DNA of 64,000 nt, taken from assembly GCF_028283785.1 (NCBI RefSeq), contig NZ_JAPWKB010000020.1, forward strand, positions 186,001-250,000, written 5' to 3'. Origin of the DNA: Paraburkholderia sp. (GTDB lineage Bacteria; Pseudomonadota; Gammaproteobacteria; Burkholderiales; Burkholderiaceae). How positions within the stretch are numbered: position 1 is the first letter of the stretch; every line of letters begins with the position of its first letter. A model generated the notes under the pieces. It was not told where the DNA came from and searched no databases. It saw only the letters and a list, made by a program, of their open reading frames with translations. A program made the position numbers and the translations under genes. This document shows, piece by piece, positions 25,464 through 32,425 of the stretch.

Positions 25464-27158
25464 TCAGTTCAGTTGATACGAGAACGTCGCGTTGATGCGC
25501 GGACTGCGCGATGCGCTTTCGACCGGCGCATCGCCGACCGGCTTCGCCACCGACAGATCGAGGCTGTAGTACTTCGAATCGGAGATACGAAAACCGAACG
25601 CCACCGACGACAGCTTCGACGGCGCCGGCGTGCCGGAATGCAGATACACGCGCGCCATGTCGAACGACACATACGGCGTGATCGTGCGCAGATACGTGAA
25701 GCCCAGCGCGAACGCGCGATTGACTTCGACGCTCGCGCCCCAGCCGGAATCGCCGGACGCTTCGCCCGGTTGATAGCCGAGCGCGAAACGCTGCGCGCCG
25801 AACGAAATCTGCTCGGAGGTCGGCAGCGAACTCGGGCTGTACTGGCCCGTCAGCGACACCGCTGTGCCGATCTTCAACGGCCACTCGTTGGTCTGCGAGA
25901 AACTGCCGCCGGTGCGCACGAACGTGATCGACGCCGGGTTGGTCTGGATCACGCCGGGAATGTTCGAGTCGCCCGCTTTCGACGCGCCGAGGATGTCGAA
26001 CGCCTTCGCGACATTCACGCTCGCCTTGCGCACCTGACCGGTTTGCACGTCCGCGTAATCGGCTTGCAACTGCATCACGCGAACCTGCGAACGCAGCCCG
26101 ATCTGCGCACCGTTGACAGTGTTGTGATAGCGGTCTTCGTCATGCGACGCATACACCGACGCCGTGCCGGTCAAGCTGCGCGTATTGCTCAGCAACAGCG
26201 GATACGACAGCGAGCCGCCGATCCGGTCGTTGATCACCGTGCGTTCGACAAAGCCGGGCAAGCCGGGATTGTCGGTCGGGTTGCCGCGATAGTGCGTCGC
26301 GTCGATCTTCGCGGTGATGCCGTTGGTGCCGATCGGCACGGCGGCGTGCGCGGCCAGATACGTGACGTTGTCGCGGCCTTTGGGCAGCAGCGCCGACACG
26401 CTCAGCTGTTCGCCGAACTTCGTCAGGCCGTTCTCGGTGACGGTCAGCAAGCCTTGCACGCCCGGATGATTGAAGTCGATGCCGGTACTGACGTCGAACG
26501 GTTTGCGATCCACGTTCAGTTCGAGCGTGGTCGCGCCATCGGTATTGGTCGGCGGCGCGACGTTCGCGGCGACCTTCACGCCCGGCAGCAGACCGAGCAC
26601 GTTGATATAGCGTTCGAACGTCTCGCGTCGTAATGGGCGGTCGGCGGTGATGTGATCGGCGATCGCGCGGATCTTGTCTTCGAGCGCGCCGGTCTTGCCC
26701 GTCACCTTAACCGCCGATACATAGCCTTCGACCACGGTGACGCGCACCACGCCGCCGTCGAAGCTTTGCGCGGGCACGAACGCGAACGACAACGCGTAGC
26801 CGCGCGATTGATAGAGCCGGGTGACGCCGTTGGCGACCTCGATCAGATCGCCGATGGTCGTATCTTTGCCGACGAGCGGTGTGAAACGCGAGGCGACTTC
26901 ATCGAAGGGAATCGATTTGACGCCTTCGATCTGCACCTTCGACGGCGTGATGTGACGGGCGAGGAGAGCCTGAAGCGGTGCCGCCTGTGGCGCGACGTTC
27001 AGCGTCACGTTGGGGCCTTTGTCGGGCGCCTTGATTTGCGGGATCGAATCCAGCGGATTGCCGCCCACGGGATTGCCGCCCGGCGGGGGGCGTGACTGTG
27101 CGTGCACTGCGCCCGCTGCGATAGCCGCAAGCAGGAGTGTCCATTGTCTGGATTTCAT
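25464..27158 (-). CDS. ShlB/FhaC/HecB-family (TpsB) outer-membrane transporter
   Basis: Omp85-superfamily barrel that normally exports a TpsA partner. The 564 residues have a signal peptide (cleavage near AGAVHAQ, residue 21), a Pro/Gly linker, and POTRA domains (about 68-210: VQIEGVKSIPFDEVASRF, NGVTRLYQSRGYALSFAFVP, VVRVTVVEGYVSAVKV). A 16-strand barrel region has the family FNHPGVQGLLTVTENG and ends in NATFSYQLN, with a terminal aromatic-type strand. No TpsA with a haemagglutinin secretion domain is next to it. The upstream neighbours on the same strand are two repeat lipoproteins, which are the likely partners. Confidence 0.88.
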   Translation of the reverse strand: MKSRQWTLLLAAIAAGAVHAQSRPPPGGNPVGGNPLDSIPQIKAPDKGPNVTLNVAPQAAPLQALLARHITPSKVQIEGVKSIPFDEVASRFTPLVGKDTTIGDLIEVANGVTRLYQSRGYALSFAFVPAQSFDGGVVRVTVVEGYVSAVKVTGKTGALEDKIRAIADHITADRPLRRETFERYINVLGLLPGVKVAANVAPPTNTDGATTLELNVDRKPFDVSTGIDFNHPGVQGLLTVTENGLTKFGEQLSVSALLPKGRDNVTYLAAHAAVPIGTNGITAKIDATHYRGNPTDNPGLPGFVERTVINDRIGGSLSYPLLLSNTRSLTGTASVYASHDEDRYHNTVNGAQIGLRSQVRVMQLQADYADVQTGQVRKASVNVAKAFDILGASKAGDSNIPGVIQTNPASITFVRTGGSFSQTNEWPLKIGTAVSLTGQYSPSSLPTSEQISFGAQRFALGYQPGEASGDSGWGASVEVNRAFALGFTYLRTITPYVSFDMARVYLHSGTPAPSKLSSVAFGFRISDSKYYSLDLSVAKPVGDAPVESASRSPRINATFSYQLN

Positions 27159-27185
27159 CGACTGCCCTCGTAATGCCTTCTCTCA

Positions 27186-27201
27186 TGCAAACGCGCCGCC
27201 G
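27186..27201 (-). promoter_or_regulatory. Possible sigma-54 promoter before the TpsB gene
   Basis: The minus strand reads CGGCGGCGCGTTTGCA: GG-N10-GC spacing, a perfect TTGCA -12 box and only GGC matched at -24. It sits 28 bases upstream of the TpsB start. In GC-rich DNA this can occur by chance, so it is only a candidate. Confidence 0.3.
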
Positions 27202-27270
27202 ATGCCGGTCTGGTCACGATCGCTTATATGTGTGTCTGGTCGCATGTTGCCATGCGCCGATTTGATGCGT

Positions 27271-27320
27271 CACGTGTTCCGCGTGCAACGCGATCGATTT
27301 CGTTGCGTGCGGAACACGTG
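27271..27320. repeat. 20-bp stem hairpin between lipoprotein and TpsB genes
   Basis: The arms at 27271-27290 (CACGTGTTCC-GCGTGCAACG) and 27301-27320 (CGTTGCGTGC-GGAACACGTG) pair over 20 positions around a 10-base loop. Two positions are G-U wobbles in plus-strand RNA and A-C mismatches in minus-strand RNA. It has no T-run. It sits in the 210-base gap between the second lipoprotein gene and the TpsB gene. Confidence 0.7.
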
Positions 27321-27368
27321 GTACTGCGAACTGCATTGCGTTGCCCGTTGCTACTTGCTACTTGCTCA

Positions 27369-28733
27369 TTACTTGCGAGCCGCGAGCAGGCCGCCGAGCA
27401 GCGACGACACACCGCCCGTTGCCGAACCCGATCCCGATCCCGAACCCGATGACGACGATCCGGTTGCGGTGCCGAGCGTGCCCGTCAGATCGCCGACCAG
27501 CGTCGTGACCGGCGACAGCAGTGCGCCGCTTGCGGCGCTACCGGACGACCCGCTCGCGCCCGACGTGATCGAGGTCAGCGACGTGATCGACGTCAGCGAC
27601 GTAATCGAAGTCAGCGACGTCAGCGAGCCGAGCGGCGTGCCGCTCGCAATCGACGTCAAACCCGCCAGCGGCGTGCCGCCCAGCAGCGTGTTGACCGAGC
27701 CGAGCGGATTGCTGCCGAGCCCGAGACTCGCGAGCACGCCGGTCAGCGGTCCGAGCGGATTCGGTGCGGCACCGGTGCCGGCCAGCACCGGCGTCGCCGT
27801 GCTGCCGACCAGACTCGTGATCAGACCGGGAATCGGCGCGGCGCCGTTCGCGCCGTACGGGTTCACCAGACCGCCGGCGTTGGTCACGGTGTTGCCGAGC
27901 GAGCCGATCAACGTGCCCACGTCCGAACCGATTGCATTCTGCGTCGCCGAGCCGACCATGCCGCCCGCCGAACTCAGCGCGCCGCCTAGCTGCGCGAGCG
28001 CGCCCGAGACCGGCGTGGCCAGCCCGCTCGTCGTGCCGACGGTCTGCGTGACCTGACCGGCGGTCGCGACGATCGGCGTGATCGCCGTGCTCAACGGCTG
28101 CGTGATCTGCTGGACCGGCGCCGACGACAACGCCGTGCCGAGCGAACCGCCGCCCGCCTGTAACGTGTTGGCCGCCGCGTCGAGCACGCTCGTCAACGGC
28201 GTCGTGACCGGCGAGAGCGGCGCGAGGTTGCCCATGCCGAGTCCGCCGACAGCCGTGCTGACGCCCTTGACGATGCCGCTCGTCGACGTGACGACCGGTC
28301 CCAATCCCGCGACCGTGGTGCCGACCGGATTCGCCGTGGAGCCGGTTTGGCCAAGGCCGGTGCTGACCGCGTCGGCGAGCGTCGTCAGCGTGCCGCTGGT
28401 GCCCGATACCGCGTCGCCGAGCCCTTGCGTGACTTGCGGGCTCACGCCGGGAATGGTTTGCGCGGCGATCGTGCTGCCGAGATCCTTGGCGGTTTGCGCC
28501 GCCGTCGTCACGACGCCGGATGTGCCCGATGTGGTGGTGGTCGTGCCGCTGCCCGTCGAACCCGTTCCGGTGCTACCGCTGCCGCTGCCTGAAGCGGTCG
28601 GCGGCGCGGTGACACCACCGCCGCCACACGCTGCGAGCAGGCACGCGAGCCCGATCGCCGTGAGCGGCGCGCGCAGCGACGAAACTGTTGCGCTTGCCGC
28701 AGCGGGAATAAAAAAACGCGCGCTGATCGTCAT
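27369..28733 (-). CDS. Low-complexity repeat lipoprotein (paralogue 2), likely surface protein
   Basis: A 454-residue protein with a lipoprotein signal (lipobox LLAACGGGG, Cys near 36), a Gly/Ser/Thr linker, then weak repeats rich in Gly, Leu, Val, Thr and Ser of the type V-x2-LG-x2-V. It shares PVQQITQ-LSTAITPI with its upstream paralogue. Near the C-terminus is a tandem SLTSIT repeat (18-bp DNA units at 27561-27614), and it ends SSLLGGLLAARK. Such proteins are sometimes labelled collagen-like, but there is no regular G-X-Y pattern here. ATG 28733 follows GAGGAG. It precedes the TpsB gene. Function unknown. Confidence 0.82.
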   Translation of the reverse strand: MTISARFFIPAAASATVSSLRAPLTAIGLACLLAACGGGGVTAPPTASGSGSGSTGTGSTGSGTTTTTSGTSGVVTTAAQTAKDLGSTIAAQTIPGVSPQVTQGLGDAVSGTSGTLTTLADAVSTGLGQTGSTANPVGTTVAGLGPVVTSTSGIVKGVSTAVGGLGMGNLAPLSPVTTPLTSVLDAAANTLQAGGGSLGTALSSAPVQQITQPLSTAITPIVATAGQVTQTVGTTSGLATPVSGALAQLGGALSSAGGMVGSATQNAIGSDVGTLIGSLGNTVTNAGGLVNPYGANGAAPIPGLITSLVGSTATPVLAGTGAAPNPLGPLTGVLASLGLGSNPLGSVNTLLGGTPLAGLTSIASGTPLGSLTSLTSITSLTSITSLTSITSGASGSSGSAASGALLSPVTTLVGDLTGTLGTATGSSSSGSGSGSGSATGGVSSLLGGLLAARK

Positions 28734-28861
28734 CGTGTGCTCCTCGATCTCTTTCTGGATATCGGTCTGGTTGATGAAAGCCTTAATACCGGCTTTCGAA
28801 TGCTTGTTATTAATGTCTTTAATCGACGTCGATTAACTGATTGCCGTCGATTTCCGATTGT

Positions 28862-30283
28862 TTATTTCTTCGCGATGCCGCCGAGCAGTCCGCCCACCAG
28901 TGACGTCACCGGCGACAGCAAGCCGCCCGCCGCGCCCGATGCCGTGCCGCTGGTCGACGACAGGCCGGTTCCGGTGCTGCTGGTCGTGGTGCTCGTGCTG
29001 GCCGTGGTCGCGGCGGTTGCGCTGCCGAGCGTGCCCGTCACGCTGGCGAGCAGACCGGTGACCGGTGCCAGTGCGCCCGCCGCGCCGCTGCCGCTGCCGG
29101 CCGTGCTGCTCAATGCGCTGGTCAACGTCGAGGTGAGGCCGGTGACGGGCGCGAGCGGGCTCTTCGATCCGCCGGTTGCCGTGCTCAACGTGCTGGTGAC
29201 GGTGGTGAGGAGACTGGTGACCGGCGCGAGCGGGCTGCTGCCGCCACTCAGGCCGCCGCCGGTGACGCCGGACAGGCTGCTCAACGCGCTGGTCAGCGGC
29301 GACAGCGGATTAGTCGAGGTGCCGCCGGTGACGAGGCCGCCCACCGAGGTCACGGTCTTGCCGGTATCGGTGACGATGGTGCCGAGGCCGGCCGTCAGCG
29401 GATTGCCGCCGACCGACGCGAGCTTGCCGCCGACCGTGCCCAGACCGCCGCCGAGCGTGCCGAGCAGACCGGCGACCGGCGTGCCGAGACCGGTCGTGTT
29501 GCCGATGGTCTGCGTGGTCGATGCGACCGTCGATGTGATCGGCGTGATGGCGGTGCTGAGCGTCTGCGTGATCTGTTGGACCGGACCGGTCGAGAGTGCG
29601 GTGGTCAGCGTACCGCCGCCGTTCGCGAGCGCGCCGCCGAGCGTGCTGACCACGTTGCCGAGCGGCGATGTGATCGGCGACAGCGGGGCGAGTGCGCCGC
29701 TGCCGAGGCTCGATACCACCGCGCCAGTGTCCGTCACGGCGTTGCCGACCTGCGTGACGACGCCGCCGACGCTCGATACCGTCGTGCCGACCGGATTGGT
29801 CGATGCGCCGAGTTGGCCGAGACCTTGCGCGACGCCGTTGCCGAGCGTCGTGACGGCCGCGCCGAGATCCGATACGACTTTGCCGGTGGCTTCGGTGGTT
29901 TGCGAGCTGACGCCCGGCAGCGACGTCGAGCCGATGGTCGAGCCGATCGTCGAAACGGTCGTGCCGGTATCGCTGATCACGCCGCCGGTGTTGGCCGTCA
30001 CGGCGCCGAGCGCGTTGGCGGTGGCGGTCGTCGTGGTGCCGCCGGTGTCGGTGCTGCCTGTGCCTGAGCCGCTGCCCGAACCGCTGGCGGAGCCCGTGCC
30101 GTTCGAGCCCATCGAGCCGGTTCCGCCGGCAGTGGTCAGGGCGCCGTCGCTGCCACTCCCGGTGCTGCCCGTGCCCTGGCTCAGCGAACCCGAGCCGCCG
30201 CATGCGCTCAGTGAAAGAAGGGTTGCCACCGTCGCGGCAATCATCGTGGTCCGGAAACCGTAGCTGGTCGTTTGAATGGTCAT
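28862..30283 (-). CDS. Low-complexity repeat lipoprotein (paralogue 1), likely surface protein
   Basis: A 473-residue protein with a lipobox LLSLSACGG (Cys near 28), a Gly/Ser/Thr spacer and repeats such as GTTVSSVGGVVTQVGNAV and SPLAPVTSLLTTVTSTLS. It aligns along its length with the next gene downstream (shared GLGQ-G-STNPVGTTV, PVQQITQTLSTAITPI, SPLAPVT) and ends LVGGLLGGIAKK. It therefore looks like a tandem duplicate. The first gene of the minus-strand set, it starts at 30283 after GAGGG and 50 bases below a sigma-54 promoter. No catalytic motif is visible; a surface fibre, adhesin or matrix role is inferred only. Confidence 0.82.
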   Translation of the reverse strand: MTIQTTSYGFRTTMIAATVATLLSLSACGGSGSLSQGTGSTGSGSDGALTTAGGTGSMGSNGTGSASGSGSGSGTGSTDTGGTTTTATANALGAVTANTGGVISDTGTTVSTIGSTIGSTSLPGVSSQTTEATGKVVSDLGAAVTTLGNGVAQGLGQLGASTNPVGTTVSSVGGVVTQVGNAVTDTGAVVSSLGSGALAPLSPITSPLGNVVSTLGGALANGGGTLTTALSTGPVQQITQTLSTAITPITSTVASTTQTIGNTTGLGTPVAGLLGTLGGGLGTVGGKLASVGGNPLTAGLGTIVTDTGKTVTSVGGLVTGGTSTNPLSPLTSALSSLSGVTGGGLSGGSSPLAPVTSLLTTVTSTLSTATGGSKSPLAPVTGLTSTLTSALSSTAGSGSGAAGALAPVTGLLASVTGTLGSATAATTASTSTTTSSTGTGLSSTSGTASGAAGGLLSPVTSLVGGLLGGIAKK

Positions 30284-30332
30284 GGCGCCCTCGGAAATTC
30301 GTGTGTTTTGGTTAGTGCCGCGAACCTATCTC

Positions 30333-30348
30333 TGCAACAGCTATGCCA
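30333..30348 (-). promoter_or_regulatory. Sigma-54 promoter of the lipoprotein-TpsB gene set
   Basis: The minus strand reads TGGCATAGCTGTTGCA: TGGCA at -24, TTGCA at -12 and exact GG-N10-GC spacing. This matches the RpoN consensus TGGCAC-N5-TTGC in all core positions. The expected start, about 12 bases downstream, leaves a leader of about 40 bases with an RBS before the start codon at 30283. Confidence 0.75.
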
Positions 30349-30380
30349 ATTGCAATTCCAGGCCCACACAATTAATCCGG

Positions 30381-30405
30381 ATGGCGTCGCCGGCCTTATG
30401 GCGTC
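30381..30405. repeat. Direct repeat ATGGCGTC, candidate activator site
   Basis: ATGGCGTC occurs at 30381-30388 and 30398-30405, 17 bases apart, and 33-57 bases upstream of the sigma-54 -24 box. That is a position expected for an enhancer-binding protein. No protein is shown to bind it. Confidence 0.4.
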
Positions 30406-30511
30406 GGTGTTTGCGCGATAACGGCCTGAAACGCGAAAACGCGGACAAGCAGATAAAGCGACTTGATTCAAGGTCGAAGTGCGAGGTGCGTAACGTAACG
30501 GGACGGGCGAC

Positions 30512-30535
30512 GCGTTACGACGTGCGGCGTAACGC
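30512..30535. repeat. 8-bp inverted repeat in the lipoprotein-flp divergent gap
   Basis: GCGTTACG (30512-30519) and CGTAACGC (30528-30535) flank ACGTGCGG; two more CGTAAC copies lie just upstream. A second repeat, GTTGTTT/AAACAAC, is at 30683-30699. Both lie in the 670-base divergent control region between the lipoproteins and the pilus locus, which has no supported ORF. Confidence 0.5.
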
Positions 30536-30717
30536 ACGATCGATTTAATTTGCTTGAAACAGGAGTTTCGATTCGAACAGAAGCAGAGTTCAACGACCCC
30601 GGTAGTTAGTGCACCACGTCTAACTCATGGTTAATCCTATGTGGGCGACCGTACCTAATGCCGTTACTCTGTCTAGACAAACGTTGTTTCCAAAACAACA
30701 GGCAATATCCGGAACGT

Positions 30718-30746
30718 TTGCTTAACATGAATTGTTGGGATATAAA
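30718..30746 (+). promoter_or_regulatory. Possible sigma-70 promoter of the flp-tad locus
   Basis: TTGCTT (30718-30723), a 17-base spacer and TATAAA (30741-30746). It would give a leader of about 205 bases before flp. A weak sigma-54-like sequence (CGGCA...AGCT, 30904-30919) lies nearer the gene but its -12 box is poor. Confidence 0.45.
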
Positions 30747-30957
30747 TCCGTTACGCATCGAAGTTTCACAAGGGAGGTGCGATATCGAACAGACACACCC
30801 ATGCCTGTTGCTTATTTAAGCCAGCTGTGACGTCAGGGTTCGGCAGTGCAGAACACCCGGCTTGATGGATGAGAGTACATCGAGCCTTCGCACCGACCGG
30901 GTCCGGCAGTAACCCAGCTTGCGTATCTATATTCAATGCTGTTCCGAGGGCCAAAAA

Positions 30958-31149
30958 ATGAAAAGCTTCATCACACGTTTCCTGAGAGAAAACAAGGGCG
31001 TAACCGCGATCGAGTACGGGTTGATCGCAGGTCTTATCGCTGTCGCAATTGCGGGTGCCGCATCGACGCTGGGTACCGATATTTCCAACGCGTTCACTTC
31101 GATCGGCAACTCGATCACCGGCGCAACCGGCACCAAGACGACCGGTTAA
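30958..31149 (+). CDS. flp: Flp-family type IVb pilin
   Basis: Major subunit of the Tad pilus. The 63-residue prepilin has the short leader and cleavage region RFLRENKGVTAIEYGLIA (cut after Gly, with Glu at +5 of the mature protein), a hydrophobic helix (IAGLIAVAIAGAAS), and a short polar tail ending TGTKTTG. ATG 30958 follows CCGAGGG; an upstream in-frame start would add 13 residues and spoil the leader. First gene of the tad locus. Confidence 0.95.
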   Translation: MKSFITRFLRENKGVTAIEYGLIAGLIAVAIAGAASTLGTDISNAFTSIGNSITGATGTKTTG

Positions 31150-31184
31150 TCCAGTCAGGTAAGAATGCTGTCAATAAGCAATTT

Positions 31185-31213
31185 CACGTGAATCGCCGAA
31201 AGCGATTCACGTG
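31185..31213 (+). repeat. 12-bp perfect hairpin after flp
   Basis: CACGTGAATCGC (31185-31196) and GCGATTCACGTG (31202-31213) flank a CGAAA loop, followed by TTTAATT. It lies between flp and tadV and is well placed to end most pilin transcripts or protect their 3' ends, so the abundant pilin is made in excess over the assembly proteins. Confidence 0.7.
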
Positions 31214-31239
31214 TTTAATTCTGCCTGTCGGGTTTAAAA

Positions 31240-31737
31240 ATGAGCCTGTCGATTAGCGGCGTCGTGTTTATCGTGTGGGCTGTCGCGGTTGCCGTTTGTG
31301 ATTGCCGCAATCGTCGTATACCCAATCTGCTTGCCGCGGCCGGTCTGGTCGCGGCATTTGTTTGCGCATTTGCCCAACATAATCCTTTCGGCGTCCATTC
31401 ATTTCAGGCACTGCTCGGCATGGCGGTCGGTTTCGCGGTTTTGTTGCCGTTCTATGCGCTCGGTGTAATGGGCGCGGCGGACGTCAAGATATTCGCGGTA
31501 CTCGGCGCATGGTGCGGTATTCATGCATTGCTCGGCTTATGGGTGGCGGCAAGCCTGATTGGCGGGATTCATGCTGCGGCGCTGCTGATCGCGACCCGCA
31601 CGCCACTCGCGACGCTCGGCCGCCGCGCACCGACTTTCGCGTTCGGCGAGCGTCGTGCGACACCGTACGCCGCGTGTCTGACCGTGCCGGCCGCCGCGTG
31701 GCTGCTGCTGCAACCGTTCGCGGGACTCGCGCGATGA
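31240..31737 (+). CDS. tadV: TadV/CpaA-type prepilin peptidase
   Basis: Inner-membrane aspartic protease that cuts the Flp leader. The 165 residues contain about 5-6 hydrophobic segments. The two catalytic Asp motifs are AVCDCRNRRIPN near residue 20 and MGAADVKIFAVLGAW near 76; the usual GxGD reads GAAD here. It lacks the methylase domain, as expected for this family. The stop overlaps the tadE start by four bases (ATGA). Confidence 0.9.
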   Translation: MSLSISGVVFIVWAVAVAVCDCRNRRIPNLLAAAGLVAAFVCAFAQHNPFGVHSFQALLGMAVGFAVLLPFYALGVMGAADVKIFAVLGAWCGIHALLGLWVAASLIGGIHAAALLIATRTPLATLGRRAPTFAFGERRATPYAACLTVPAAAWLLLQPFAGLAR

Positions 31738-32267
31738 ACGCCGCCACCGACCGCCCGATTGCGCCGAAGCGCCCCAGGTTGTCGACAGGCTCGCGTGCGT
31801 CGCGCGATTCGAAACCGTCGCGCCGGACCTCGCGCGGATCGAGCGCAGTCGAATTCGCGATGATCTTCCCGCTGTTCTTCGTGCTGATGTACGGCCTCGT
31901 GTCGTTCAGCCTGATCTTCGTGCTCAAGCAGAACATGACGATGGCCGCCGAAGAGGGCGCGCGCGCCGCACTGAACTGGAAGCAGGCAAGCACCATCGCC
32001 ACGTCGTTGACGTTGCGTCAGAGCGCGGCATGCACGGCGGCCACCGCGGCGCTCGCAACCTTCACGGGCAAGACCATCACGTGCAACACGCAGACAGCGG
32101 CTGGCGGCTGTACGTACGACCCGACGCTCGAGTGCGTCAGCGTCACGCTGAAGTATCACTACAGCAGCGATCCGCTGCTGCCCGCGTTGCCGATCCTCAC
32201 GTACACGATGCCCGACTGGATCGTCAGCAGTGCGACCGTGCAGTTGAATCCACAGAACATGTTGTGA
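31734..32267 (+). CDS. tadE: TadE-family pseudopilin-like pilus assembly protein
   Basis: A 177-residue protein, start at 31734 overlapping the tadV stop. After a basic N-terminal stretch it has the TadE/pseudopilin motif RGSSAVEFAMIFPLFFVLMY near residues 37-56 with the Glu and hydrophobic helix, then a soluble periplasmic domain with four Cys. TadE is thought to be processed by TadV and to help pilus assembly. An upstream in-frame reading from 31509 only overlaps tadV. Confidence 0.88.
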   Translation: MNAATDRPIAPKRPRLSTGSRASRDSKPSRRTSRGSSAVEFAMIFPLFFVLMYGLVSFSLIFVLKQNMTMAAEEGARAALNWKQASTIATSLTLRQSAACTAATAALATFTGKTITCNTQTAAGGCTYDPTLECVSVTLKYHYSSDPLLPALPILTYTMPDWIVSSATVQLNPQNML

Positions 32268-32425
32268 GGGTCATCCCTGTGTTCTCTCAGGTCTGTGCAC
32301 GAATTTGCCGTAACCCATCTTATGTACCTGATTCGCCATCCTTAGCATTATCAGGTGCGACGCTGCCCCGATACGGGCAATCTGCAATCCCGCTTAACCG
32401 CTCTAGCGATTTCGTTGACTGAATC

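Noticed and set aside
27271..27320. Rho-independent terminator for the lipoprotein operon
   Set aside because: The stem is long but no T-run follows on either strand.
27369..30283. True collagen-like (G-X-Y) repeats in the two lipoproteins
   Set aside because: Glycine is frequent but not every third residue; the repeats are V-x2-LG-like.
30904..30919. Sigma-54 promoter in front of flp
   Set aside because: GG-N10-GC spacing is present but the -12 box reads CAGC and -24 is CGGCAG; too weak to claim.
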